A stretch of DNA of 44,931 nucleotides from Actinomycetota bacterium. GTDB lineage: Bacteria > Actinomycetota > UBA4738 > HRBIN12. A program made the translations under genes and the position numbers. The notes under the pieces were generated by a model, which saw only the letters and a list, made by a program, of their open reading frames with translations, made no database searches and had not been told where the DNA came from. Location: assembly GCA_005884925.1 (NCBI GenBank), contig VAYU01000005.1, positions 1-44,931 of the forward strand, given 5' to 3'. Below, one piece after another: positions 9,122 through 17,810 of the stretch. Within the stretch, counting starts at the first letter, position 1. The number at the start of each line of letters is the position of its first letter.

Positions 9122-9835
9122 TCAGGCCCGGGTCGTCGTCTCCGACGAGGTCGTCCACCCTCCGGCCCCGGCGTAGGTGAGGACGCTCGTCCTCGTGGCG
9201 CTCGGGCAGCAATGCGGGTCTCCGGGCGCGAAGACCGCCTCCGTCACCACGAGACCGACCGGGTCCGTCGACGGGGCGATGCTTGTGTCGCACACGTTCC
9301 GCTTGAACACGCGAGCACCGTTCGCGATGTCGAACACGAAGTAGGTGCCACACGCTCCGGAGCCACCGGTTTCGGCGAACACCACCGCGTCCTCCGACGC
9401 ATCGCCGGTGACGTCGCCGATCACCGCCGTGAGGCCCAAAACCGGGTCTCGCTTCGCTCCGAAGGCGACCGCATCGACCGGTTGCCACGGCGAGCCCGGA
9501 TCGCCGCGGTGCAGCCACACGGCGATGCCGCGGTCGGCACGGAACAGATCGGGCCCGGGACGCTGCCACGAAACCACGATCGCGTCGCCTGCCGACGTTC
9601 GCGCGTACCACGTTCCAATGACCTCATCCCCCCTCGGAACGAGGCCATCGACGGGCACGTCCCCGGCGGGGAGATCCGAGGGGTACGCGGTGGGCATCCC
9701 AGGAGGGAGCGACGGACGAGCCGACGGGGCGCCGGCGGTCGTCGGCACGTCTCGCGTCCCGCCGTGACACGCGGCGAGGCCCGCCGCCACGGTGCAAACC
9801 AGGACGGGGGATACCCGCCGGCGACGATCGACCAC
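9122..9835 (-). CDS. Putative lipoprotein with an FG-GAP-like segment
   Basis: The 237-residue product starts at a GTG (9833-9835). It has an Arg-rich n-region, a short hydrophobic stretch and a lipobox LAAC with the lipidated Cys at about residue 23, followed by a Pro/Ser-rich linker. It should therefore be anchored on the outer face of the membrane. The middle contains VIGDVTGDASEDAVVF, which resembles FG-GAP or dockerin-like Asp-rich Ca-binding loops, and four Cys in the C-terminal half could form disulfides. I do not recognise a named family. It is divergent from acnA (75 bp apart). The much longer open frame extending into acnA antisense is not used. Confidence 0.72.
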   Translation of the reverse strand: MVDRRRRVSPVLVCTVAAGLAACHGGTRDVPTTAGAPSARPSLPPGMPTAYPSDLPAGDVPVDGLVPRGDEVIGTWYARTSAGDAIVVSWQRPGPDLFRADRGIAVWLHRGDPGSPWQPVDAVAFGAKRDPVLGLTAVIGDVTGDASEDAVVFAETGGSGACGTYFVFDIANGARVFKRNVCDTSIAPSTDPVGLVVTEAVFAPGDPHCCPSATRTSVLTYAGAGGWTTSSETTTRA

Positions 9836-9910
9836 GGGCGGATGGTCGCAGACGTTCCGCCGAGACCGTGGGATGTTGGGGTCGGCGACCGGCGCGTGCC
9901 GTTTGGGAGG

Positions 9911-12691
9911 ATGGAGGCGACATCCCGCACGTGGCCGGGCGGCCCGCGAAAGGAGCCAACGACGCGATCGACCTCTGAGCTCGAAGGGGCCCGGTCGTCC
10001 CTCCCGCTCGGCGTGGGCGGCGTGGACATCTATCGGCTGGCCTGGTTGGCCGACCAAGGGATCGGCGCGGTACCGGGCCTGCCTCACACGCTCAAGATCC
10101 TCCTCGAGGACCTGCTTCGGCGCGCCGGGGGCCGCGACGTCGCCGATGCCGACGTCGCGGCGCTCGCCGCGTGGCCGGCGCCAGCGCTCGCGATCGCGTT
10201 CATGCCCGGACGTGTCCTCATGCAGGATTTCACCGGCGTGCCCGCGGTCGTCGACCTGGCGGCGATGCGGAGCGCGGTGGCCCGCGCGGGCGCCGACCCC
10301 GCGCGCGTGAACCCGCACGTGCCGGTCGACCTGATCATCGACCATTCCGTCCAGGTCGATCTGTTCCGGTCGCGCGATGCGTACGAGGCGAACATCGACT
10401 GGGAGTACCGTCGCAACGCAGAGCGGTACGCGTTGCTCCGATGGGCGCAGCAAGCCTTCGCCAACGTGCGCGTGGTGCCGCCGGGCGCGGGCATCTGCCA
10501 CCAGGTGAACCTGGAGCATCTCGGGCATGTGGTCGTCACCCGGGCTGGAGTGGCGTTCCCCGACACGCTCGTCGGCACGGATTCCCACACGACGATGGTC
10601 AACGGGCTCGGTGTGCTCGGCTGGGGGGTGGGCGGCATCGAGGCCGAGGCCGCGATGCTCGGCCAGCCGATCTTCCTTCCGCAACCGCTCGTGCTCGGGA
10701 TCCGCGTCGTCGGCGAGCTTCCTGCCGGAACCACGGCCACCGATCTGGTCCTGTCGCTCACGGAGATGCTCCGAGCACACGGCGTGGTCGGGACGTTCGT
10801 CGAGTTCTTCGGCGACGGATTGTCCTCGCTGTCGGTCGCCGACCGGGCGACGTTGTCGAACATGTGTCCCGAATACGGGGCCACATCCGCGTACTTCCCT
10901 GTGGACCACGAGACCCTCCGCTACCTGACCTTCACCGGTCGAGGCGACCTGGTCGATCTGGTCGAGCGCTACACGAAGGAACAGGGGTTGTTCCGCGCCG
11001 ACGGCGACCCGGATCCACGGTTCTCCGAGGTCGTGGAGCTGGATCTGGCGGCGGTGGAGCCGTCGGTCGCCGGGCCGAAGCGCCCGCAGGACCGCGTTGC
11101 CCTCGCCGAGGTCTGGGGGTCGTTCGTGGCGGCCTTCCGCGACCGCGTGGAGCCCGATCCTCGCCCGAACGACGTCGGCCGGTTCGAAGAGGAGGGCGGG
11201 AACGTCGACGTCGAGGTGGACACCGACGCAACGATCCAGCCCGGTGCGGAGAGGCCGATGCCGGTCGACGGCGACCTCGTGAAGCATGGCTCGGTCGTGA
11301 TCGCCGCGATCACCTCGTGCACGAACACCTCCAACCCGTCGGTGATGCTCGCCGCGGGGCTCCTCGCCAAGAAGGCGGTGGAGGCGGGGCTCGAGACCCG
11401 GTCGTGGGTCAAGACGTCGTTGGCGCCGGGCTCGCGTGTCGTCACGGACTATCTCGACAGCGCGGGTCTCACGCCCTACCTCGAGAAGCTCGGCTTCGCG
11501 CTCGTCGGGTACGGCTGCACGACGTGCATCGGGAACTCCGGCCCGCTGCCCGAGCGCATCGCTACCGCGGTGGACGAAGGAGACCTGAACGTCGTCGCGG
11601 TGCTGTCCGGCAACCGGAACTTCGAGGGGCGGATCCACCCGCAGGTTCGGGCGAGCTACCTGGCCTCTCCTCCGCTCTGCGTGGCGTACGCGTTGGCCGG
11701 TTCCGTCGAGATCGACCTGACGAGCGAACCGCTCGGCATGGGGGCCGACGGACCCATCTTCCTCCGGGACATCTGGCCGACGCCAGCGGAGGTCGCTTCG
11801 TCGATGGCCGCGGCGATCACGGAGGAGCAGTTCGTCCGTGAGTACGCCCACATCTGGGACGGCGACGAGCGGTGGATGTCGCTGCCGACCCCGAGCGGAC
11901 CCGTGTACGCCTGGGATCCAGCGTCGACCTACGTGCAGGAACCGCCGTTCTTCGGTGAGGAGGGGGCGCGACCGATCGAGGACATCGAGGTGGCGAGGGT
12001 CCTGGTACGTGTCGGCGACTCGATCACCACCGATCACATCTCACCCGCAGGTTCGATCAAGGCGGACTCACCCGCGGGGCGGTACCTCCAGGAGCACGGC
12101 GTCCCACCGGGCGAGTTCAATTCGTACGGAGCTCGTCGCGGGAACCACGAGGTGATGATGCGGGGCACGTTCGCCAATATCCGCCTCCGCAACGAGCTCG
12201 CACCGGGGACCGAGGGCTCGTGGACCACCCACTTCCCCAGCGGGGAGGTGCTGTCGATCTTCGACGCGGCCGAGCGGTATCGCGACGAGGGTGTTCCGCT
12301 CGCGGTCCTCGCGGGCAAGGAGTACGGCAGCGGGTCGAGCCGCGACTGGGCGGCCAAGGGACCCGCGCTCCTCGGCGTCCGGTTCGTGATCGCGGAGAGC
12401 TACGAGCGGATCCACCGGTCGAACCTGGTGGGTATGGGCGTGCTGCCGCTGCAGTACCTCGCCCCGGCGACCGCGGCGTCGCTCGGTCTCAGCGGATACG
12501 AGACCTTCGCGATCCGGGGGCTGACGGGCGGGATCGTCCCCGGGCAGGAGGTGACCGTCGAGGCGGTTGCCGAGGACGGGCGGATGATCTCGTTCCCGGC
12601 CACGCTGCGTGTCGACGGTGCCGCCGAGGTCGACTACCTCCGGTCCGGCGGGGTCCTCAACCTGGTCCTTGCGGACATGCTTCGGGCCTGA
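9911..12691 (+). CDS. acnA: Aconitate hydratase (AcnA type)
   Basis: The product of about 926 residues interconverts citrate and isocitrate in the TCA cycle. The AcnA/IRP signatures are present: LIIDHSVQVD, TDSHTTMVNGLGVLGWGVGG, SCTNTSNPSVM (first cluster Cys), GCTTCIGNSGPL (the CxxC pair of the 4Fe-4S cluster), and the swivel-domain KEYGSGSSRDWAAKGP. Length fits actinobacterial AcnA. The start is uncertain: ATG 9911 gives about 20 residues before the conserved SLPLGVGG...YRL segment, but its GGGAGG is immediately adjacent. An AAGGAG at about 9949-9954 lies closer to the expected N-terminus but has no in-frame ATG, GTG or TTG after it. GTG 9896 is another option. Confidence 0.93.
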   Translation: MEATSRTWPGGPRKEPTTRSTSELEGARSSLPLGVGGVDIYRLAWLADQGIGAVPGLPHTLKILLEDLLRRAGGRDVADADVAALAAWPAPALAIAFMPGRVLMQDFTGVPAVVDLAAMRSAVARAGADPARVNPHVPVDLIIDHSVQVDLFRSRDAYEANIDWEYRRNAERYALLRWAQQAFANVRVVPPGAGICHQVNLEHLGHVVVTRAGVAFPDTLVGTDSHTTMVNGLGVLGWGVGGIEAEAAMLGQPIFLPQPLVLGIRVVGELPAGTTATDLVLSLTEMLRAHGVVGTFVEFFGDGLSSLSVADRATLSNMCPEYGATSAYFPVDHETLRYLTFTGRGDLVDLVERYTKEQGLFRADGDPDPRFSEVVELDLAAVEPSVAGPKRPQDRVALAEVWGSFVAAFRDRVEPDPRPNDVGRFEEEGGNVDVEVDTDATIQPGAERPMPVDGDLVKHGSVVIAAITSCTNTSNPSVMLAAGLLAKKAVEAGLETRSWVKTSLAPGSRVVTDYLDSAGLTPYLEKLGFALVGYGCTTCIGNSGPLPERIATAVDEGDLNVVAVLSGNRNFEGRIHPQVRASYLASPPLCVAYALAGSVEIDLTSEPLGMGADGPIFLRDIWPTPAEVASSMAAAITEEQFVREYAHIWDGDERWMSLPTPSGPVYAWDPASTYVQEPPFFGEEGARPIEDIEVARVLVRVGDSITTDHISPAGSIKADSPAGRYLQEHGVPPGEFNSYGARRGNHEVMMRGTFANIRLRNELAPGTEGSWTTHFPSGEVLSIFDAAERYRDEGVPLAVLAGKEYGSGSSRDWAAKGPALLGVRFVIAESYERIHRSNLVGMGVLPLQYLAPATAASLGLSGYETFAIRGLTGGIVPGQEVTVEAVAEDGRMISFPATLRVDGAAEVDYLRSGGVLNLVLADMLRA

Positions 12692-12723
12692 GGCGGGTTC
12701 GCGGAGCGCGTCGGCCTCAGGCC
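12685..12723. terminator. Inverted repeat over both stop codons of convergent acnA and anti-sigma genes
   Basis: GGCCTGAGGC (12685-12694) and its exact reverse complement GCCTCAGGCC (12714-12723) flank a 19-nt GC-rich loop. The arms contain or abut the acnA stop (12689-12691) and the anti-sigma stop (12717-12719). As a symmetric stem with no T-tract it could act as a bidirectional terminator or transcript end-stabiliser for the convergent pair. Confidence 0.5.
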
Positions 12724-13409
12724 AGCGTCGCGGTGTACACCGGCTGGGTCGTCGGAGCCGCCGGGCACGAGGTGGGTTCGAGCGTGACCGCCATCACGTC
12801 GCTCGTGCTCACGTCGGCGTGCGTGTAGGTGGCGAGCTCCCCGTTCGTCGGGGAAGCGCACCCGACGGAGACCGGCGTGCTGCCGGTGATCATCCAGATC
12901 TCGTAGGTCTTGCCCGCGCCGGGCGACGGAAGGTGCTCACCCCAGATCAGCGCACCGGGTTGACCCGGCTCGTAGACCACAGCGAGCGCACCCGCGCCGC
13001 CCTCGAACGGGAGGACCTGCTGCACGGGGCTCGCGCTCACGATCGGTTGGGTCCGCGGGCGGAGCGTCGCGACGCCCGCGGCGACGACGACGAGCGCGGC
13101 GGCGACCGCGAGCGCCGCGGCGACCGCGAGCGCCGCGCGCCGTCCCGGTCGCCGCCCGCCCGCCCGCCCCGCCCCTCGCGCACGGTCCAGCACCCGGTCC
13201 GCGAGCTCGTCGCGGACCGGGACGGGGTCGAGCGCGAACCCGAGGAGGCCCGCCGTCTCTTCGAACCCGGTCTCGAGCTGGCGGCACGTTTCGCAGTCCC
13301 CGTGTGCGGTCATCGCGGCGTGGAGGGTGGCCTCGTCCTCGGATCCGAGCCCGCCGAGTGCGCGCACGGCGAGCAGCTCTTCGATCAGCCCGTGGTCGCG
13401 CGTGCTCAT
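12717..13409 (-). CDS. RskA-like membrane anti-sigma factor
   Basis: The 230-residue product has an N-terminal cytoplasmic helical domain with a zinc-binding-type H-x2-C-x2-C (H36, C39, C42), an Arg/Gly/Pro linker, a single Ala/Val-rich TM (about 120-145), and an extracytoplasmic RskA-type beta domain including GKTYEIWMITG. Proteins of this type sequester an ECF sigma factor at the membrane and release it after regulated proteolysis. Its ATG overlaps the sigma-factor stop (ATGA, 13406-13409), the normal arrangement for a cognate pair. The domain ends at TATLA next to the convergent inverted repeat. Confidence 0.88.
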   Translation of the reverse strand: MSTRDHGLIEELLAVRALGGLGSEDEATLHAAMTAHGDCETCRQLETGFEETAGLLGFALDPVPVRDELADRVLDRARGAGRAGGRRPGRRAALAVAAALAVAAALVVVAAGVATLRPRTQPIVSASPVQQVLPFEGGAGALAVVYEPGQPGALIWGEHLPSPGAGKTYEIWMITGSTPVSVGCASPTNGELATYTHADVSTSDVMAVTLEPTSCPAAPTTQPVYTATLA

Positions 13410-13981
13410 CGCTCCAGCTCCTCGACCATCGAGCGCATCCTTCGCATGCCGAGGAGCGCCCGGGACTTGACCGTGCCGAGCGGGGCACCGGTCCTCTCGG
13501 CGACCTGTGATTGCGACAGGCCGTCGAAGTACATGAGCTCCAACACCTCGCGCTGGTCGTCCGGGAGCGAGCGCAGGGCCCTCCGGATGGCATCGCGCTC
13601 CACCGGCGCGGCGGCGGCCTCGACCACGGCGTCGGTCGGATCCTCGGCCTCCTCCCGGATCCCCACGACCATCTCGTCGGACCGCCGTCGCTGCGCTTCC
13701 TCGCGCCGAACCACGTCGACGGCGCGATGGTGGACCATCGTCATCAACCAGGCCTTCACCGAGCCGCGTCGCTCGTCGAAGACGCCCGGGCTCCGCCAGA
13801 GCGTCAGGAACGCTTCCTGCACGATCTCCTCCGCCAGCTGGGTCTGCCGAACCACACGAACGGCGAGTGCCATCGCGGAGGGCGCGTAGCTGGCGAACAG
13901 GCTGCGGAAGGCCTCCTCGTCTCCTCCTGCGATCCGGCGAACGAGCTGGCGGTCGCGCGCGGCGGAGAGGTCGTCAGCCAT
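13406..13981 (-). CDS. ECF RNA polymerase sigma factor (SigK-like)
   Basis: The product of about 191 residues has sigma-2 (DEEAFRSLFASYAPSAM; then QLAEEIVQEAFLTLWR for -10 recognition) and sigma-4 (LPDDQREVLELMYFDGLSQSQ followed by the helix-turn-helix AERTGAPLGTVKSR). The Asp/Glu/Ala-rich linker between them is typical of ECF19-like sigma factors paired with RskA. The start MADDLSAARD (ATG 13979-13981) is preferred; ATG 14006-14008 (MPIRSV) would add nine residues. An AGGAG about 13 nt upstream serves the inner start weakly. The target promoters are not identifiable here. Confidence 0.88.
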   Translation of the reverse strand: MADDLSAARDRQLVRRIAGGDEEAFRSLFASYAPSAMALAVRVVRQTQLAEEIVQEAFLTLWRSPGVFDERRGSVKAWLMTMVHHRAVDVVRREEAQRRRSDEMVVGIREEAEDPTDAVVEAAAAPVERDAIRRALRSLPDDQREVLELMYFDGLSQSQVAERTGAPLGTVKSRALLGMRRMRSMVEELER

Positions 13982-14106
13982 CCCCGACGCGACGCTCCTG
14001 ATCGGCATAGCGGCGGTTACCTGCGCGGGCGTCGTTCCTCCACGTGAGCTCCGCACCGTATCCGCCGCGGAGGGCCGGCCGGATGACCGATCCGTTCACC
14101 TCGCCG

Positions 14107-14931
14107 TCATGCTCCTCCGGCACGACCTAGCCGGCGGATCGCTCCTTCGAGGAGGTCGGCGAGGTGCAGGCCGCTGCCGGGCTCGTACCGAGCGGTGCCG
14201 ACCGACAGCTGCAAGGCACGCGGTCGATCGCGGCGCGCGTCGTGGAGCGCCATCGCCTCCACCAGGCGCGACAGGACGGTCGTCTCGGCGCCCTCCGCCT
14301 CACCGGTCAGCAGGATGCAGAACGTGTCGGGAGCGATCCTTCCCGGAACGTCGGAATCGCGGACGGAGTCCAGCACGACCCCCGCGGCGTCGCGTGCGAC
14401 CTCGTCGGCTTCCTCCCTGCCGAGCGCGGCCCTGTTCGGATCGAGCTCCTCGACCCGAACGAAGACGAAGACGACCGGCTCACCCGCGCGATCGGCCATC
14501 CGCAGATGGTGCTCAGCGATCGGTGCGAACCCGCGGAGGGTGGGGAGCGCGGTCGCCTCGTCGTTGGTCGCGAGCTCCCGCCGTATCCGACGGGTTGCGA
14601 CCGCGTATCGGATCGCTCGCGGCAGGAGCGGCCCGAACAACTCGTCCCGCACCAGATGATCTTCGACCCCCGCGTGCATCGCCACGACGCCGTCGGCCTC
14701 GCGGCCGGCGTCGGTGACCACCACCACGGCGGCGTCGGGCTCCAGGGTGCGGAGCCGACGAACCGTCTCCAGCGGCGCGTCGGCGTCGAGCGAGATCACG
14801 ACGGCGTCGACGCCGCTCCGGCCCTCGATCGTGGGCGCGCCGCGAACGTCGAAGCCATCTTCGCGAGCGAGCGAGGCGACGTCGGCGTCGCCGAGACCCA
14901 CGACGAGCACGCTCACCGGTCCCGTCAGCAT
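14107..14931 (-). CDS. Degenerate receiver plus GGDEF-like protein
   Basis: The 274-residue product starts at ATG 14929-14931, preceded by GGAGAGGA. Residues about 5-115 look like a response-regulator receiver fold: a possible phospho-Asp in VVISLD and the Thr of VVVVTD are kept, but the conserved Lys appears as Arg (HLVRDEL). Residues about 130-270 resemble a diguanylate-cyclase domain in which the GG(D/E)EF loop is replaced by IAPDTF, so cyclase activity is not expected. It may be a regulatory or ligand-sensing protein. It is divergent from the LCP gene across a repeat-containing gap. Confidence 0.7.
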   Translation of the reverse strand: MLTGPVSVLVVGLGDADVASLAREDGFDVRGAPTIEGRSGVDAVVISLDADAPLETVRRLRTLEPDAAVVVVTDAGREADGVVAMHAGVEDHLVRDELFGPLLPRAIRYAVATRRIRRELATNDEATALPTLRGFAPIAEHHLRMADRAGEPVVFVFVRVEELDPNRAALGREEADEVARDAAGVVLDSVRDSDVPGRIAPDTFCILLTGEAEGAETTVLSRLVEAMALHDARRDRPRALQLSVGTARYEPGSGLHLADLLEGAIRRLGRAGGA

Positions 14932-15000
14932 GTCCCCGTTCCTCTCCGGTGGTCGTTGCGGAAGGCGCCGCGCATCATCGCACATCGGCAGGGCCCGCCA

Positions 15001-15064
15001 CCGCCCGAGGGCACCGGCCGAGGGACCGCCCGAGGGCACCGGCCGAGGGCACAGGCCGAGGGCG
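15001..15064. repeat. Five tandem 12-13 bp units, consensus C(C/A)G(C/G)CCGAGGGCA
   Basis: Five consecutive units start at 15001, 15014, 15026, 15039 and 15052, alternating CCGCCCGAGGGCA and CCGGCCGAGGG(C)A with small variation. They lie in the 215-bp divergent region between the receiver/GGDEF gene (ends upstream at 14931) and the LCP gene (starts 15147). The rest of that gap holds the LCP promoter and no gene that I can support. Confidence 0.85.
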
Positions 15065-15131
15065 CGGCGACCGCCACAACCTCGCCATGGGAACGACACA
15101 CGGCGTCGGTCGCCGCGCCCTCGGCCGCCGA

Positions 15132-15137
15132 TACGCT
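15132..15137 (+). promoter_or_regulatory. -10 element TACGCT for the LCP gene
   Basis: TACGCT ends 9 nt upstream of the ATG at 15147, so the transcript would be leaderless or nearly so. The identical hexamer serves the DUF3499 gene at 43965-43970. Confidence 0.5.
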
Positions 15138-15146
15138 AGAAGGCAC

Positions 15147-16589
15147 ATGGTGGATCCCGCTCCTGCCGCCAGGCGGCTGATCCGTGTCGTGATCGCTGTT
15201 TCCGCGTCGCTCTCCCTGGTTCTCGGCGTCGTCGGAGCGGCCAGCGCGGTCCGATGGGTGCAGCTGCGGGACGTCGGCATCGACCAAGGTTCGTTCAGCC
15301 GGGCGGTCCCGACCGATTCCCCGGTCCCGCCGACGAGCAGATGCTCGCAACACGCATGCAACTACCTCCTCCTCGGCTCGGACTCGCGGGCCGGGCTGCC
15401 GATCGACGAGCAGCACCAGTTCGGCACCAACCAGGACATCGGCGGCACGATCAGGACCGACACGATCATGCTCGTGCACACCGATCCGGCGCTCGAGAAG
15501 GCGATCGTGCTTTCGTTCCCTCGCGACCTCTGGGTCGACATCCCCGGGCGCGGCTGGAACAAGATCAACGCCGCGTTCGAGGGGGGTCTGCAGGGCGGTG
15601 GTCCGCAGCTCATGGCGAACACGATCGCGAACCTGACAGGCCTCCCGGTCGACCACTACCTGTATGTGGACCTGGCCGGGTTCCAGCACGTGGTTGACAC
15701 GCTCGGTGGCGTCGAGCTGTGCATCCCGCAGTACGAGGTGAACACGCCCGGCTGGTTGATGCAGCACACGGGTGGAGGCGGCGAGACGAAGATCTACTAC
15801 GGCGAGGTCGGCCACGTCGCCGACCCGAACACCGGGTTGGACGTCGTCCCGGGATGCCACCATCTCGACGGCTACCAGGCGCTGGCCTACGTCCGGACGC
15901 GGAGCCTCCCGTGCGACGCGATCCCCGATTTCTCGCGGATCGGACGGCAGCAGCAGTTCCTCCGGGCGGTGATCAATCAGATGCTCCGGCCGGCCGAGCT
16001 CGCGAAGGCACCCACCCTCGTCCAACCGGTGCTCGCGAACCTCCACCGCGATCGAGGGTTCCTGCCCGGTGATCTCGTGTACCTCGTCGGGCAGCTTCGC
16101 GGTCTGACGACCGGCAACGTCGAGTTCCGCACCGTCCCCGGTGGCGCCGGGATGGAGGGGACGCAGTCGGTCGTCCTCATGGACCCCGCCGCACGGCAGA
16201 TCTTCGCCGCGATCCGCGACGGCAAGCAACTCGGGTCGCTCGGGACGCAGCTGGTCAACACGCCGCCCTCCGAGGCCAATACGACCGTGGAGGTGATCGA
16301 TCGAGGAGCCGGGGGTGCGGCGGACGACGTCGAGGCCCTCCTCGCGAACTCGGGGTTCGACGTGTCGCCCGGGATCGTGAGTGGTCCGGCGCCCGCGGGC
16401 GTCACGCGGTCGGCGATCGTCTTCGCTCCGGGTCAGGATGCCTACGCCAACGTCGTCGGCGGCTACTTCCCGAGCCTTCCGCTCATCCAGTCGCCGAAGC
16501 TGCACGGTCCTCCTGTCGTGGTCGTGGTCACCGCGACGTATCACGCGGCACCGCCCACATCCGCCAGCACCTGTCCGGCTCCCGGATAG
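15147..16589 (+). CDS. LytR-CpsA-Psr (LCP) family glycopolymer ligase
   Basis: The 480-residue product has a short cytoplasmic N-terminus, one TM helix (about 10-32), and an extracellular LCP domain with YLLLGSDSRAG, the Arg-Thr-Asp motif (IRTDTIMLVH), SFPRDLWVDIPG, NKINAAF and a late YVRTRSL...DFSRIGRQQQFLRA. LCP enzymes transfer lipid-linked glycopolymers onto peptidoglycan (arabinogalactan in mycobacteria, teichoic acids in Firmicutes). The C-terminus has a LytR_C domain (TTVEVIDRGAGGAADDVEALL). It sits at the head of the glycan cluster, matching the CpsA-like gene near the fbi/manB region in mycobacteria. ATG 15147 is chosen for the adjacent -10; an in-frame upstream extension would include the tandem repeats and is unlikely. 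Confidence 0.92.
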   Translation: MVDPAPAARRLIRVVIAVSASLSLVLGVVGAASAVRWVQLRDVGIDQGSFSRAVPTDSPVPPTSRCSQHACNYLLLGSDSRAGLPIDEQHQFGTNQDIGGTIRTDTIMLVHTDPALEKAIVLSFPRDLWVDIPGRGWNKINAAFEGGLQGGGPQLMANTIANLTGLPVDHYLYVDLAGFQHVVDTLGGVELCIPQYEVNTPGWLMQHTGGGGETKIYYGEVGHVADPNTGLDVVPGCHHLDGYQALAYVRTRSLPCDAIPDFSRIGRQQQFLRAVINQMLRPAELAKAPTLVQPVLANLHRDRGFLPGDLVYLVGQLRGLTTGNVEFRTVPGGAGMEGTQSVVLMDPAARQIFAAIRDGKQLGSLGTQLVNTPPSEANTTVEVIDRGAGGAADDVEALLANSGFDVSPGIVSGPAPAGVTRSAIVFAPGQDAYANVVGGYFPSLPLIQSPKLHGPPVVVVVTATYHAAPPTSASTCPAPG

Positions 16590-16622
16590 CCCTCCGTCGC
16601 ACGTGCGCCGCTCGGCGTGGGC

Positions 16623-16628
16623 TAGCCT
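16623..16628 (+). promoter_or_regulatory. -10 element TAGCCT for the GT4 gene at 16635
   Basis: TAGCCT ends 6 nt before the GTG at 16635, consistent with transcription starting at the initiation codon. Confidence 0.5.
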
Positions 16629-16634
16629 TCGCCC

Positions 16635-17795
16635 GTGCGTGTCGTGGTCGACGCGAGATCCGCGGTCGATCCCCGCCGGACGGGGGTCGGGCAGTACACG
16701 CGGGCCGTGCTGCGCGCCCTGCCGCCCGCCGATCCCGACACGCGGTTCGTCGCGTGGTACTTGGATGTACGCGGGATCGGGACGCGACCTCGCCGCTTCG
16801 CCGGCTGGGCTCCGAACCTCTCCGAGCGGGCGTCGCGGCTTCCGACGCGGCTCTACGGCCCACTCAGCTCCCGGACAGGTCTCCCGAGACTCGAGTGGCT
16901 GGCGGGCTCGTCCGACGTGGTCCTGGCGACGAACTTCATCTCCCCGCCCACGTCTGCGCCGTGCGTCGTCGTGGTCGTGCACGACCTGGCGTTCGAGGTG
17001 ATGCCGGAAACCGCCCCACACGATGACATGCGGTGGCGGCGAGCGTTGGAGCGATCCCTCGACCGCGCCGCGGCCGTGATCGTCCCCAGCGAAGCAGCAC
17101 GGAACGACCTCGACCGGTTCTACGGGACCGATGCTCGACGTGTGCACGTTATCCACCACGGCACCGACGCCGAGGCGTTCTCCCCAGCGATCCCCCCACA
17201 GGTCGAAGAGGTCCGCCACCGGTTCGGGATCAAGGGTCCGTACATCATCTTCCTGGGGGGCCTCGAACCACGGAAGAACCTCGGATCGCTCGTACGAGCA
17301 TTCGGCATGATCGAGGACCGGCGCGGTTCGTTGGTGCTCGCCGGAGGAACGGTCACCTGGGCATCGAACTACTCGGACGAGATCGATCGGGCGATCGCAG
17401 CGCTCCCGGCGGACGTCCGTGCTCGGATCGTCCGGACGGGCTACGTGCCCGACGACGACAGGCGAGCGCTCCTTTCGGGTGCGGAGGTGCTGGCGTATCC
17501 GTCCCTGTACGAGGGGTTCGGTTTCCCCATCCTCGAGGCATTCGCGGCGAACGTTCCGGTGCTGACGTCCAACCGCTCATCGATGCCGGAGGTCGCGGGG
17601 AACGCCGCGCTGCTCGTCGACCCCGACGATCCGGCGTCGATCGCGAAAGGGCTCGACGACCTGCTCGGCGACGATGACTTGCGGAACGTTCTGCGGGCGT
17701 CCGGCATGGCGAGGGTCGCGTCCTTCACGTGGGAACGCTGCGCTCGCCAGACGTCAACTGTGCTGGGACAGGCATACGCGTCGATCGGGGGATAG
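16635..17795 (+). CDS. GT4-family (GT-B fold) glycosyltransferase
   Basis: The 386-residue product opens with RVVVDARSAVDPRRTGVGQYTR, a family N-terminus whose Gly-rich loop contacts the acceptor. The C-terminal nucleotide-sugar domain has LGGLEPRKNL, GYVPDDDRRALL, then YPSLYEGFGFPILEAFAANVPV (E-x7-E motif) and NAALLVDPDDP. It should transfer a sugar from an NDP- or GDP-donor to a lipid-linked or growing glycan on the cytoplasmic face; donor and linkage cannot be read from sequence. The GTG start is supported by the -10 at 16623. It is convergent with the sulfotransferase-like genes (15-bp gap). Confidence 0.9.
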   Translation: MRVVVDARSAVDPRRTGVGQYTRAVLRALPPADPDTRFVAWYLDVRGIGTRPRRFAGWAPNLSERASRLPTRLYGPLSSRTGLPRLEWLAGSSDVVLATNFISPPTSAPCVVVVVHDLAFEVMPETAPHDDMRWRRALERSLDRAAAVIVPSEAARNDLDRFYGTDARRVHVIHHGTDAEAFSPAIPPQVEEVRHRFGIKGPYIIFLGGLEPRKNLGSLVRAFGMIEDRRGSLVLAGGTVTWASNYSDEIDRAIAALPADVRARIVRTGYVPDDDRRALLSGAEVLAYPSLYEGFGFPILEAFAANVPVLTSNRSSMPEVAGNAALLVDPDDPASIAKGLDDLLGDDDLRNVLRASGMARVASFTWERCARQTSTVLGQAYASIGG

Positions 17796-17810
17796 GTCGG
17801 GAAGCACGTA

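Noticed and set aside
9836-12037. Long minus-strand open frame running from inside acnA into the lipoprotein gene
   Set aside because: The part antisense to acnA has His/Arg/Asp-rich nonsense composition; only the 3' part (9122-9835) has a signal sequence, lipobox and normal composition.
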